Shown one piece after another: positions 46,108 to 55,444 of a DNA stretch of 64,000 nucleotides (position 1 is its first letter; the number at the start of each line of letters is the position of its first letter). This stretch comes from Quadrisphaera sp. INWT6 (lineage in GTDB: Bacteria; Actinomycetota; Actinomycetes; Actinomycetales; Quadrisphaeraceae): contig NZ_VUOH01000001.1 in NCBI RefSeq assembly GCF_015390235.1, forward strand, positions 310,001 to 374,000, in the 5' to 3' direction. The position numbers were made by a program, and so were the translations under genes. The notes under the pieces are model-generated. The model searched no databases. It worked only from the letters and a program-made list of their open reading frames with translations, and had not been told where the DNA came from.

Positions 46108-47111
46108 CCGCCTCCTCCGCGCAGCCGCTGCCCACCCGCGAGGTGCGCTCCACGGGCGTCCGCCTGAGCACGCTCGGGTTCGGGGCCGCCGTCATCGGCA
46201 ACCTCTTCCGCAGGGTGGACGACGAGACCGCCCGCGCCGCCGTCGACGCCGCCTGGGACGCCGGCGTCCGCTACTTCGACACCGCGCCCCACTACGGCCT
46301 CGGCCTGTCCGAGCGGCGCCTCGGCGAGGCGCTGCGCGACCGCCCCCGCGACGAGTACGTCATCTCCTCCAAGGTCGGCCGCCTGCTGCGCCCCCGCGAC
46401 GTGCCGGTGGACCGCGACGACGAGGGCTTCGACGTCCCGGGCGACGTCGGCCGCGTGCGCGACTACAGCCGCGACGGGGTGCTGCGCTCGATCGAGGAGA
46501 CGCTGGCGCGCACCGGGCTCGACAGGGTCGACGTCGTCTACGTCCACGACCCCGACGCCCCCGAGGACCTCGACCGGGCCATCTCCGAGGCGCTGCCGGC
46601 GCTCGTGGAGCTGCGCGAGCAGGGCGTGGTCGGCGCGGTCGGCGCCGGCATGAACTACTCCGCGCCGCTGACGAGGGTGCTGCGCGAGACCGACGCCGAC
46701 GTGGTCATGCTCGCCGGCCGCTACACGCTGCTGGAGCAGGGCTCCCTCGACGACGTGCTGCCCGCGGCGCAGGAGCTGGGGAAGGCGGTCGTGGCCGTGG
46801 GGGTGTTCAACTCCGGGCTCCTGGCCCGCCAGGACGTCCCCGACGACGCGAACTGGAACTACGAGCAGGCGCCCGCCGAGCTCCTCGCCCGGGCCCGCCG
46901 GCTGGCGGCCCTGTGCGCCGAGCACGGCACCACGCTCCCGGCCGCCGCGGTCGCGTTCGCGCTGGACCACCCCGCCGTCGTCGGCACGGTGCTCGGGATG
47001 CGGACCGCCGACCAGGTGGTCCGCAACGCGGGCCTGCTGTCCGAGGAGCCCGCGGGCGGCTGGACCGCCCTCTGGGACGACCTCGCGGCCCGGGGCCTGC
47101 TCCGCCGCTGA
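46104..47111 (+). CDS. Aldo/keto reductase, probable L-fucose 1-dehydrogenase (D-threo-aldose type)
   Basis: 335 residues of the AKR TIM barrel. The catalytic tetrad is visible: Asp in YFDTAPHYG with Tyr, Lys in ISSKVGRLLRP and His in VYVHDPD. The sequence resembles D-threo-aldose 1-dehydrogenases, which oxidise L-fucose (and D-arabinose) to the lactone, the first oxidative step of the pathway. The lactonase, dehydratase and mutarotase upstream fit this role. ATG overlaps the SDR stop. A hairpin 7 bases after the stop ends the operon. Confidence 0.88.
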   Translation: MTASSAQPLPTREVRSTGVRLSTLGFGAAVIGNLFRRVDDETARAAVDAAWDAGVRYFDTAPHYGLGLSERRLGEALRDRPRDEYVISSKVGRLLRPRDVPVDRDDEGFDVPGDVGRVRDYSRDGVLRSIEETLARTGLDRVDVVYVHDPDAPEDLDRAISEALPALVELREQGVVGAVGAGMNYSAPLTRVLRETDADVVMLAGRYTLLEQGSLDDVLPAAQELGKAVVAVGVFNSGLLARQDVPDDANWNYEQAPAELLARARRLAALCAEHGTTLPAAAVAFALDHPAVVGTVLGMRTADQVVRNAGLLSEEPAGGWTALWDDLAARGLLRR

Positions 47112-47117
47112 GCGCGC

Positions 47118-47148
47118 GCGGCCCGCGCGGGCGCCGTGCGCGGGCCGC
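47118..47148 (+). terminator. Terminator hairpin of the fucose operon
   Basis: An 11-bp perfect stem (47118-47128 with 47138-47148) and 9-base loop follow the aldo/keto reductase stop by 7 bases. The rest of the 220-base gap to typA holds an imperfect run of ~12-base gctg-rich repeats (about 47149-47200) and no gene. Confidence 0.7.
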
Positions 47149-47331
47149 TGCGCCGGCTGCTGCGCCGGCTGTTGAGCGGGCTGCTGAGCCGGCTGCCGGG
47201 TGACGACGGCGGGGCGGGGTGGCCACCGGCCGTAGGATCGTCGGCGGCCCCGCCGTCGCGCCGACACCCCCGCTGGTGCGGGGGGCGTCCGCGCCGCCGG
47301 CCTCCTGACCCCCCAGTTGGAGTGTCTCCGC

Positions 47332-49239
47332 ATGTCCGTCGCGCCCGACGCGAGCAAGCTCGCCACCCGCGCCGACCTTCGCAACATCGCGATCGTCGCC
47401 CACGTCGACCACGGCAAGACCACCCTGGTCGACGCCATGCTCAAGCAGGCCGGCGCCTTCGGCGCCCACCAGCACGTCGACGACCGGGTCATGGACTCGG
47501 GAGACCTCGAGCGCGAGAAGGGGATCACGATCCTCGCCAAGAACACCGCGGTCCGGTACGCCGGCCCGTCGGCGGCGGAGGTCGGCGCTCCCGGCGGCGT
47601 CACCATCAACATCATCGACACCCCCGGCCACGCCGACTTCGGCGGCGAGGTGGAGCGCGGCCTGTCGATGGTCGACGCCATCGCCCTCCTGGTCGACGCG
47701 AGCGAGGGCCCGCTGCCCCAGACGCGCTTCGTGCTGCGCAAGGCGCTGGCCGCCAAGCTCCCCGTGATCCTCGTGGTCAACAAGGTCGACCGCCCCGACG
47801 CCCGCATCAGCGAGGTCGTCGAGGAGACCGGTGACCTGTTCCTCGACCTCGCCGGCGACCTGCCCGACGCCGACTCCCTGCTCGACTTCCCGGTGGTCTA
47901 CGCCTCCGCGCGCGCCGGCCGCGCCTCGCTGACGCAGCCCGCCGACGGCGGCATGCCCGACGAGGAGGACCTCGAGCCGCTGTTCCGCACGATCCTGGAG
48001 ACCGTGCCCGCGCCGACGTACACGCCGGGCGCGCCGCTGCAGGCGCACGTCACCAACCTCGACGCCTCCCCGTTCCTGGGCCGCATCGCGCTGTGCCGCA
48101 TCCACGAGGGCGAGCTGCACAAGGGCGACTCCGTCATGTGGTGCCGCGCCGACGGCACGCAGCAGCGCGTGAGGCTCACCGAGCTGCTCATGACCGAGGC
48201 CCTCGAGCGCAAGCCCGCCGACTCCGCGGGCCCCGGTGACATCTGCGCCGTCGCCGGCATCCCGGAGATCACCATCGGCGAGACCCTCGCCGACGCGGAG
48301 AACCCCGTCCCGCTGCCGCTGATCACGGTCGACGAGCCCGCCATCTCGATGACGATCGGCACCAACACCGCGCCGACCGCCGGCAAGGTCAAGGGCGCCA
48401 AGGTCACCGCGCGCCTGGTCAAGGACCGCCTCGACCGCGAGCTCATCGGCAACGTGTCGATGCGCGTGCTGCCCACCGAGCGCCCCGACGCCTGGGAGGT
48501 GCAGGGCCGCGGCGAGCTGGCGCTGGCGATCCTCGTCGAGCAGATGCGCCGCGAGAACTTCGAGCTCACGGTCGGCAAGCCGCAGGTGGTCACCCGCGAG
48601 GTGAACGGCAAGGTCCACGAGCCGCTCGAGCGCCTGACCATCGACGTGCCCCAGGAGTACCTCGGCGCCGTCACCCAGCTGCTCGCCGTCCGCAAGGGCC
48701 GCATGGAGCAGATGACCAACCACGGCACCGGCTGGGTCCGCATGGAGTTCCTCGTGCCCTCGCGCGGCCTCATCGGCTTCCGCACCGAGTTCCTCACCGA
48801 GACCCGCGGCACCGGCATCGCCCACGCCACCTTCGAGCGGTACGAGCCGTGGTTCGGCGAGCTGCGCACCCGCCCGTCCGGCTCGATGGTGGCCGACCGC
48901 TCCGGCGCGGCGACCTCCTACGCCATGACCTCCCTGCAGGAGCGCGGCACCCTCTTCATCGAGCCCACGACGGAGGTGTACGAGGGCATGGTGGTGGGTG
49001 AGAACTCCCGCTCCGACGACATGGACGTCAACATCACCAAGGAGAAGAAGATGACCAACGTCCGCTCCAACGCGGACGAGCTGGAGCGCCTCGTGCCGGC
49101 CCGCAAGCTGTCGCTGGAGCAGTGCCTGGAGTTCTGCCGCGAGGACGAGTGCGTCGAGGTCACCTACGACGCCGTGCGCATCCGCAAGGTCGTGCTCGAC
49201 CAGACCGAGCGCAGCAAGGCAGCGCGCGCCAAGCGCTGA
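47332..49239 (+). CDS. typA: Ribosome-associated GTPase TypA/BipA
   Basis: A translational GTPase (635 residues) of the elongation-factor family. G1 is in [18 protein letters not shown], the switch I/II region has [12 protein letters not shown] and [14 protein letters not shown], and G4 is [13 protein letters not shown]-like domains III and V and the BipA-specific C-terminal domain (ending [17 protein letters not shown]) follow. BipA helps 50S assembly and stress growth. The ATG before SVAPDASK is chosen over an upstream one with no ribosome-binding site. Ends in a strong hairpin. Confidence 0.96.
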   Translation: MSVAPDASKLATRADLRNIAIVAHVDHGKTTLVDAMLKQAGAFGAHQHVDDRVMDSGDLEREKGITILAKNTAVRYAGPSAAEVGAPGGVTINIIDTPGHADFGGEVERGLSMVDAIALLVDASEGPLPQTRFVLRKALAAKLPVILVVNKVDRPDARISEVVEETGDLFLDLAGDLPDADSLLDFPVVYASARAGRASLTQPADGGMPDEEDLEPLFRTILETVPAPTYTPGAPLQAHVTNLDASPFLGRIALCRIHEGELHKGDSVMWCRADGTQQRVRLTELLMTEALERKPADSAGPGDICAVAGIPEITIGETLADAENPVPLPLITVDEPAISMTIGTNTAPTAGKVKGAKVTARLVKDRLDRELIGNVSMRVLPTERPDAWEVQGRGELALAILVEQMRRENFELTVGKPQVVTREVNGKVHEPLERLTIDVPQEYLGAVTQLLAVRKGRMEQMTNHGTGWVRMEFLVPSRGLIGFRTEFLTETRGTGIAHATFERYEPWFGELRTRPSGSMVADRSGAATSYAMTSLQERGTLFIEPTTEVYEGMVVGENSRSDDMDVNITKEKKMTNVRSNADELERLVPARKLSLEQCLEFCREDECVEVTYDAVRIRKVVLDQTERSKAARAKR

Positions 49240-49254
49240 CCGCCGCACCGCTCC

Positions 49255-49313
49255 GCGAGGGCGGAGTCCGGGGCCACCACCGACCGCGCGGTGGCCCGGG
49301 ACTCCGCCCTCGC
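49255..49313 (+). terminator. Terminator after typA
   Basis: A 23-bp stem with one mismatch (arms about 49255-49277 and 49291-49313) begins 16 bases past the typA stop. It lies between two rightward genes. Confidence 0.75.
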
Positions 49314-49346
49314 TGTCCGGGGCCCGGCTGGCTAGCGTGGTCGGCT

Positions 49347-50435
49347 GTGACGACCACTCCCGGCCCCGGCCCCGACGAGATCGAGACGGCGGAGCGCCCC
49401 GCCGACGACGTGCTGTCCCAGGCGGCGAGCGTCGTCGACGACGTCGCCGAGCGGGCCTTCGAGCCCGAGGAGCTCGCCGCGATGGAGGCCCTCGACGTCC
49501 CGCGGCGGATGCTGCTGGTGCACGCCCACCCCGACGACGAGACCATCGGCAACGGCGCCACCATGGCGCGCTACGCCGCGGCCGGCGCGGGCGTGACGCT
49601 GGTGACCTGCACCCGCGGGGAGCGCGGCGAGGTGGTCGACCCGGAGAACGCCCACCTGGAGGGCGACCACGCCGCCCTGGCCGCGCACCGCGTGCTGGAG
49701 CTGGCCACCGCGATGGAGGCGCTCGGCGTCACCGACCACCGCTTCCTCGACGACGCGCCTTTCGACGGCGAGGACCCGGCCGCCACCGCGGCCGCCCGCT
49801 ACGAGGACTCGGGCATGGCCTGGGGCGAGGGCATGCGCGCCGTGGCCGCCCCCGACACCGGCCCCGCGGCGTTCGCCCGCGCCGACCTCGACGAGGCCGC
49901 CTCCCGCCTGGCCGGCGTGCTGCGCGAGGTGCGCCCGCAGGTCGTGGTGACCTACGAGCCCGGTGGCGGGTACGGCCACCCCGACCACGTCCGCGCCGCC
50001 GAGGTGGCCCGCCGCGCCGTCGAGCTGGCCGCCGACGCCGCCGCTCCGCTCGTGGCGGGGGGCGTCCCGTGGGAGGTCGCCAAGTCCTACGAGGGCGTGC
50101 TGCCCGCCTCCGAGGCGGAGCGCGCCTTCGGCGGCGACCGCTCGTCCTGGCCGACGATGGTGGTCGACGACGCCGAGGTCACCGCCGTCGTCGAGGCGCC
50201 CGAGCAGCTGGGCGCCAAGGCCGCGGCGCTGCGGGCCCACCGCAGCCAGGTGCACGTGCGGCTGGCGGGCGAGGGCGGCGCCGGGGCCCCCGAGTTCATG
50301 GTCAGCCAGGACCGCTGGCAGCCGGTGTGGACCACCGAGTCCTACCGCCTGGCCCGCGGGGTCGCGGCGCCGGACGGCCAGCGCGACGACGGTCGCGAGA
50401 GCGACCTCTTCGCGGGGATCGCCCCGCCGTCCTGA
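49347..50435 (+). CDS. mshB: Mycothiol pathway deacetylase MshB
   Basis: Removes the acetyl group from GlcNAc-inositol in mycothiol synthesis, the actinobacterial thiol. LmbE/PIG-L fold with the zinc motif HAHPDDE at about 57-63 and GYGHPDHVRA later. YEDSGMAWGEG is characteristic of MshB rather than the mycothiol-conjugate amidase Mca. The 362-residue protein has a ~45-residue N-terminal extension before the LmbE start, so a later start is possible, but the GTG at 49347 fits the spacing after the typA terminator. Confidence 0.85.
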   Translation: MTTTPGPGPDEIETAERPADDVLSQAASVVDDVAERAFEPEELAAMEALDVPRRMLLVHAHPDDETIGNGATMARYAAAGAGVTLVTCTRGERGEVVDPENAHLEGDHAALAAHRVLELATAMEALGVTDHRFLDDAPFDGEDPAATAAARYEDSGMAWGEGMRAVAAPDTGPAAFARADLDEAASRLAGVLREVRPQVVVTYEPGGGYGHPDHVRAAEVARRAVELAADAAAPLVAGGVPWEVAKSYEGVLPASEAERAFGGDRSSWPTMVVDDAEVTAVVEAPEQLGAKAAALRAHRSQVHVRLAGEGGAGAPEFMVSQDRWQPVWTTESYRLARGVAAPDGQRDDGRESDLFAGIAPPS

Positions 50436-50449
50436 GCGCCGCAGGTGCA

Positions 50450-50474
50450 CCGGTGACTCACCTCGAGTCACCGG
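50450..50474 (+). terminator. Hairpin between mshB and the FtsH-like gene
   Basis: A 9-bp perfect stem (ccggtgact with agtcaccgg, 7-base loop), 15 bases after mshB. It could be a terminator or an operator. The remaining 100 bases hold no gene. Confidence 0.45.
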
Positions 50475-50575
50475 GCATCACTGCGCGTCGTCGCTGACTC
50501 CGGGGAGCGCACCACTGGTTGCGGAGCGTGCTGGTCACTGGCTGTGATGAGCACTCACCGAGACCGGGAGTGAGC

Positions 50576-52525
50576 ATGCCGTCACCGCAGGGGGCCCCCG
50601 TCGCGCGCCGCGACGCCGCCGACGTCGGCCGCAACCGCGAGCGCCGCCGCCAGCGCCGGCTGCTGCGCATCGCCGTCGTGCTGGCCCCGGTCGCGGTGTT
50701 CCTCTGGTGGCGCCTGCTCGCCGGAGACCCGGTCTCGGCCTCCGACCTGGCGCTGCCCGCCGTCGACCCGCTGTACCTGATGGTCGGCGTCTTCTTCGCG
50801 CTGATGATCGGGGTGCTGCTGGCGCAGGTGGTCGTCTCCGGGCGCAGCCCGCACGTGGTCTACCGGCCCGAGCAGATCGACGTCACCCTCGACGACGTCA
50901 AGGGTCTGGGCCCGGTCAAGGAGGAGGTGCAGCGCTCCCTCGACCTGTTCCTCGCGGGGCGCACCTTCCGCCGCGAGATGGGCGGCACCCCGCGCCGCGG
51001 GCTGCTCTTCGAGGGGCCTCCCGGCACCGGCAAGACGCACATGGCCAAGGCGATGGCCCGCGAGGCCGGTGTCCCGTTCCTCTACGTCTCGGGCACCAGC
51101 TTCCAGTCGATGTACTACGGCGCCACCGCCCGGCGCATCCGCTCGTACTTCCGCGCGCTGCGCACCGCGGCCCGCAAGGAGGGCGGCGCGATCGGGTTCA
51201 TCGAGGAGATCGACGCGATCGGCGGTGTGCGCAGCGGCATGGGGTCGGCGATGGCGCCCGCGGGTGCCCTCGCGAGCACCGCGCTGTGCTGCGGGGGGCT
51301 CGAGGGGCTGCCGATGCGGGCCTCCGGGGTGGCGGACGCCCATGATCACGGACGGGTGGTGTCTGCGATGAACAGCGAGGGCGTCGGCGGCGTCGTCAAC
51401 GAGCTGCTGGTGCAGATGCAGAGCTTCGACGAGCCGACCGGAGCCCAGAAGCTGCTCGGCGGCCTGGTCGACGCCGTCAACCTGCTGCTCCCCGCGCACC
51501 GCCAGCTGCCGCGGCCGCGGGTGGAGCCCGTCGACGTCCTGCTCGTGGCGGCCACCAACCGCGCCGACGGCCTGGACCCGGCGCTGCTGCGCCCCGGCCG
51601 CTTCGACCGCCGCCTCACCTTCGACGCCCCCGACCAGGCGGGCCGCCGCGAGGTGCTCGACCACTACCTCGCGAAGAAGGCGCACGACCCCGAGCTGGAC
51701 GACGACGAGCGCCGCGACGCCCTCGCCGGCATCACGGCGGGCTCCACCCCGGTGATGATCGAGAACCTGCTCGACGAGGCCCTCGTCAACGCCGTGCGCC
51801 GCGGCGCGCCCGCGATGTCCTGGAAGGACGTCGAGCACGCGCGCCTCGTGACGTCCGTGGGGCTCGGCTCGCCGGTGGGGTACACCGAGCGCGAGGCGCG
51901 GCTGATCGCCACGCACGAGGCCGGCCACGCCGTCGTCGCCCACCTCGTGGCGCCGCAGCGGCGGCTGGAGGTGCTGACGATCGTCAAGCGCGCCGGCGCC
52001 CTGGGGATGCTCGCCCACGGCGACGCCGAGGAGGTGTGGACCCGCTCCCGCTCGGAGCTGACCGCCCTCGTGCAGATCGCCTTCGGCGGGCAGGTGGCGG
52101 AGGAGATCGCCTTCGGCGACGTCTCCACCGGTCCGTCGTCGGACCTGGCCTACGCCACGCGGGTCGCCGCGCAGATGGTCGGCAGCGCGGGCATGGCCGG
52201 GTCCCTGGTGTCCTTCGCCGCCGCCGAGGCCTCGCCGGTGGGGGAGGGGCTGGTCGGCCGCGTGCTGAACGACCTGCCCGCGCGGGCCGCGCTGGAGGAC
52301 CTGCTCACCACGCAGCGCGACGCCGTCCGCTACCTGCTGGGCACCCACCAGCACCTGGTGGAGGCGCTGCGCGACGCGCTGCTCGAGCGCCACGAGCTCA
52401 TCGGCCACGAGATCACCGACGTGCTCGCCGCTGCGTCGTCAGCATCGGCGTCGGCCTCGTCGGCGCCGTCCGCGGTGGTGCTCCCGGACACGGCCCTCGC
52501 GTCCTCGCCTACCGTCGAGGCGTGA
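50576..52525 (+). CDS. FtsH-like membrane AAA+ zinc metalloprotease
   Basis: 649 residues. Two N-terminal membrane segments (about 32-50 and 65-85), AAA+ module with Walker A GPPGTGKTH (about 147-155), a Walker B variant FIEEID (208-213) where Glu replaces the usual Asp, sensor VAATNRADGLDPALLRPGRFDRR, and the HEAGH protease motif at about 447-451. Two extra segments lie between Walker B and sensor 1 compared with FtsH (about 220-270 and after VQMQSFDEP). Such variants occur in actinobacteria next to true FtsH. Its substrates are unknown. Confidence 0.85.
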   Translation: MPSPQGAPVARRDAADVGRNRERRRQRRLLRIAVVLAPVAVFLWWRLLAGDPVSASDLALPAVDPLYLMVGVFFALMIGVLLAQVVVSGRSPHVVYRPEQIDVTLDDVKGLGPVKEEVQRSLDLFLAGRTFRREMGGTPRRGLLFEGPPGTGKTHMAKAMAREAGVPFLYVSGTSFQSMYYGATARRIRSYFRALRTAARKEGGAIGFIEEIDAIGGVRSGMGSAMAPAGALASTALCCGGLEGLPMRASGVADAHDHGRVVSAMNSEGVGGVVNELLVQMQSFDEPTGAQKLLGGLVDAVNLLLPAHRQLPRPRVEPVDVLLVAATNRADGLDPALLRPGRFDRRLTFDAPDQAGRREVLDHYLAKKAHDPELDDDERRDALAGITAGSTPVMIENLLDEALVNAVRRGAPAMSWKDVEHARLVTSVGLGSPVGYTEREARLIATHEAGHAVVAHLVAPQRRLEVLTIVKRAGALGMLAHGDAEEVWTRSRSELTALVQIAFGGQVAEEIAFGDVSTGPSSDLAYATRVAAQMVGSAGMAGSLVSFAAAEASPVGEGLVGRVLNDLPARAALEDLLTTQRDAVRYLLGTHQHLVEALRDALLERHELIGHEITDVLAAASSASASASSAPSAVVLPDTALASSPTVEA

Positions 52526-53043
52526 GCGAGCCCCAGCCCGACCCGCTGACCCGCGCGCCGCTCGACCTCGACGCCGTCGCCGCGGCCACCGAGGAGGTGA
52601 CCGCCGGCGTCGCCGTCGCCAGCACCCGCTGGCGCGGGCTCGACCACGCGATCACCGTCACGTCGTACACGTGGGTCAGCCGCGACCCCGCCCTGCTGCT
52701 GGTGTGCGTGCACGAGGACGCGCGCTTCCTCGACGCCGTCGAGCAGGCCGGCGCGTGGGGGCTGTCCGTGCTCGCCCAGGACCAGCGCGCCGTCGCCGGC
52801 TGGCTCGCGACGCCGGGCCGCCCCGCCGTCGGCCAGCTCTCCCGAGTGCCCCACCGCCCCGGTCCCGCCACTGGGGTCCCGCTGCTCGACGGGGCGCTGG
52901 CCGCCTTCGAGTGCCGCACCACCGCGGCCCACCCCGCGGGCGACCACGTCGTCGTCGTGGGCGAGGTGGTGGGGCTCGACCACCCCGCGGCCGGGGCGGA
53001 CCCGCTGGTCAGGTTCCGGCGTTCGTACCACGCGCTCGCCTGA
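52522..53043 (+). CDS. Flavin reductase-like split-barrel protein
   Basis: 173 residues with the FMN-binding split barrel: AVASTRWRGLDHAITVTSYTWVS, FLDAVEQAGAWGLSVLAQDQ, and ECRTTAAHPAGDHVVVVGEV. The family reduces FMN with NAD(P)H or only binds flavin. No partner monooxygenase is seen here. GTGA overlap with the FtsH-like gene makes it part of the same operon. Confidence 0.8.
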   Translation: MSEPQPDPLTRAPLDLDAVAAATEEVTAGVAVASTRWRGLDHAITVTSYTWVSRDPALLLVCVHEDARFLDAVEQAGAWGLSVLAQDQRAVAGWLATPGRPAVGQLSRVPHRPGPATGVPLLDGALAAFECRTTAAHPAGDHVVVVGEVVGLDHPAAGADPLVRFRRSYHALA

Positions 53044-53063
53044 TCCTCCCTAGCCTCGCAGCT

Positions 53064-55061
53064 GTGGGAGGGACGAACGGGACCCTGCAGCTGCTCGAGA
53101 TCCTCGAGCGCCAGAGCGAGCGCGAGGCCGCTCACGGCCGTCGCGCGGCGATCCCGGCGCCGCGCCGCGCGGCCCGCGTCGACCTGCCCGTGACCGGGCC
53201 GGCCGCGGTCGCCGGCCCGCCCGTCCCCGACGCGCTCCCCGTCGCTGCGCCGTCCACGGCACCGGGCGCCGGGCCCGCGGCAGCGGGCGCCGACGGCAGG
53301 TCGCGGGCGCGGGTGCTGCTCGCCGTCGCCGGCCTGGGCCTGGTGGCCGCGTGCTGGTCCGGCGCCTCGGCGTTCCTGGCCGACCGCGTGCCCGAGGGGA
53401 CGACGGTCGCCGGCACGCCGATCGGCGGCCTGGACCGCGCCGAGGCCGCGCGCGCCGTCGAGGCCGCGCTCCAGCCCCGGCTCTCGGCCCCGCTCCCCGT
53501 GCAGCTGGCGGCTCCGGCGGGTGCCGCCTCCCCGCAGCGCACCGCCAGCATCGACCCCGCCGGGGCCGGCCTCGAGCTCGACGCCGCGGCGACGGTCTCG
53601 CGGGCCATCGGCCCCGTGGGCCTGCCCACCACCCTGTGGCGCCAGCTGCGCGGGGGAGGCGACGTCGCCCCCGCCGTCACCGCCGACCCGGCGGCGCTCG
53701 CCGGAGCCGTCGACAGGGCCGCCGTCGCCCTCGACGTGCCGCCGGTGGAGGGCTCCATCAGCTTCGCCACCGGCCAGCCCGCGCCCACCGAGCCGGTCCC
53801 GGGCCTGGCCGTGGACAGGGCGGCCGCCGCCGAGCTCGTCCGCCGCGCCTGGCTCGCACCGCTGGGCGCCGGCGGCGCCGAGGCCCAGCGCCCCCTCGTG
53901 CTCCCCAGCCGCGAGGTGGCCCCCCAGGTGACCTCCGCGGAGGTCGCCGACGCCCTGGCGCGGCAGGCGCAGCCGGCGCTGGCGGCCCCCCTCGCGGTGT
54001 CCGTCAGCGGCCGCGGCGTCGTCCTCGCCCCCGCCCAGGTGCTGCCGGCGCTGTCGGTGGTCCCCGCCGACGGCGCGCTGCGGCTCGACGTCGACGGCGC
54101 GGTGCTCGCGGCGGCCGTCGTGGCCGCCGACCCCGCGACCCGGGTCCCCGCGGTCGACGCCGCCCTCGACACCAGCACGGGGACCCCGGTCGTGGTGCCC
54201 TCGGCCGACGGCTCCGAGCCCGACCCCGACGCGCTGGCCGCGTCCGCGGAGCAGGCGCTGCTCGCCTCCGGTGAGGGGCGCACCGCGCAGACCGGCACCC
54301 GGCCCGTCGCTCCCGCCCTCACCACCGAGGACGTCGCCGCGATGGGGGTCGTGGCGCTGCTCGGGCAGGTGGTCTCACCGCTGACCGCCGACCCCGCCCG
54401 CACCACTGACGTCACCACCGCCGCGCGCGCCCTCGACGGCGCGCTCGTCGCCCCCGGCGGCTCGCTCGACGTCGCCGCGCTCATCGGTGCGCCCACGGCG
54501 GAGGCCGGGTACGTGCCGGCGTCCGTGGTGGTCGACGGCCGCGCCACCACCACCCTCGCCGCGGGCAGCACCCAGGTGGCCTCGGCGGTGCTGGCCGCCG
54601 CCTACGCCGCCGGGCTCCAGGTCGACGCGCGCACGGCCCCGGAGTCGTGGAACCCCCGCGATCCGGTCGGCCTCGACGCCGTCGTCGGTCCCGACGCCCC
54701 GCTGTCGCTCAGCGAGCCGGGGGCCACCGGCGCCCTCCTGCGCGCCGAGGTCGTCGACGGCTCCCTGCGCGTGCAGGTGTGGGGCGGGCAGGGGCGCGCG
54801 GTCAGCCTGCAGACGGCGCCCGCCTCGGACCCGCGGCCGGCGCTGCAGGTCGTCGACACCTCGCCGCAGTGCGTTCCCCAGCCCGGGCAGGACGGGTTCA
54901 CCACCACCGTGACCCGCACCACCACCACGGTCCCCGTCGAGGGCGCCGCGGCCGCGGAGCCCGCCGTCGACGAGCTCACCACCACCTACGCCCCCCGCAC
55001 CGCCGTCACGTGCGCGGCGAGCGCGCTCCCCGCGGGCTCGCCCGCGCCGGCCCTGGACTGA
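53064..55061 (+). CDS. VanW-family protein with peptidoglycan-binding-like repeats
   Basis: 665 residues. A ~75-residue cytoplasmic tail, one membrane anchor ([21 protein letters not shown]), two PG_binding_4-like domains ([25 protein letters not shown] start, and the second half), then a VanW-like domain ([36 protein letters not shown]) and a C-terminal G5-less tail. The VanW block usually has N(I/V)xxAA and the motif QVS; here QVASAVL is the counterpart. VanW function is unsettled and is linked to the cell wall. GTG start. Confidence 0.75.
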   Translation: MGGTNGTLQLLEILERQSEREAAHGRRAAIPAPRRAARVDLPVTGPAAVAGPPVPDALPVAAPSTAPGAGPAAAGADGRSRARVLLAVAGLGLVAACWSGASAFLADRVPEGTTVAGTPIGGLDRAEAARAVEAALQPRLSAPLPVQLAAPAGAASPQRTASIDPAGAGLELDAAATVSRAIGPVGLPTTLWRQLRGGGDVAPAVTADPAALAGAVDRAAVALDVPPVEGSISFATGQPAPTEPVPGLAVDRAAAAELVRRAWLAPLGAGGAEAQRPLVLPSREVAPQVTSAEVADALARQAQPALAAPLAVSVSGRGVVLAPAQVLPALSVVPADGALRLDVDGAVLAAAVVAADPATRVPAVDAALDTSTGTPVVVPSADGSEPDPDALAASAEQALLASGEGRTAQTGTRPVAPALTTEDVAAMGVVALLGQVVSPLTADPARTTDVTTAARALDGALVAPGGSLDVAALIGAPTAEAGYVPASVVVDGRATTTLAAGSTQVASAVLAAAYAAGLQVDARTAPESWNPRDPVGLDAVVGPDAPLSLSEPGATGALLRAEVVDGSLRVQVWGGQGRAVSLQTAPASDPRPALQVVDTSPQCVPQPGQDGFTTTVTRTTTTVPVEGAAAAEPAVDELTTTYAPRTAVTCAASALPAGSPAPALD

Positions 55062-55117
55062 CCGCCGAGCGGGCCACTGGGTGGTGGGCCGCCGAGGTCG
55101 GGTGGGAGGATGAGCGC

Positions 55118-55444
55118 GTGACGTACGTGATCGCGCAGCCCTGCGTCGACCTCAAGGACCGGGCCTGCGTCGAGGAGTGCCCGGTCGACTGCATCTACGA
55201 GGGCAACCGGTCTCTCTACATCCACCCCGACGAGTGCGTCGACTGCGGTGCCTGCGAGCCGGTGTGCCCCGTCGAGGCCATCTACTACGAGGACGACGTG
55301 CCGGTCCAGTGGGCCGACTACACCACGGACAACGCCGTCTTCTTCGACGACGTGGGCTCGCCCGGCGGCGCCGCCAAGCTCGGCGTCATCGCCAAGGACG
55401 CCCCGCTGGTGGCAGCCCTGCCGCCGCAGGAGACGGGCCACTGA
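55118..55444 (+). CDS. fdxA: 7Fe-8S ferredoxin
   Basis: A 108-residue electron carrier. The first cluster has cysteines 8, 16 and 20 ([19 protein letters not shown]) and the second a full CxxCxxCxxxCP ([16 protein letters not shown]), the pattern of one [3Fe-4S] and one [4Fe-4S] cluster. FdxA of this type serves actinobacterial cytochromes P450 and redox enzymes. The start is GTG with a strong ggtgggagga site. Its stop overlaps the dapC start (TGATG), a conserved arrangement in actinobacteria. Confidence 0.94.
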   Translation: MTYVIAQPCVDLKDRACVEECPVDCIYEGNRSLYIHPDECVDCGACEPVCPVEAIYYEDDVPVQWADYTTDNAVFFDDVGSPGGAAKLGVIAKDAPLVAALPPQETGH

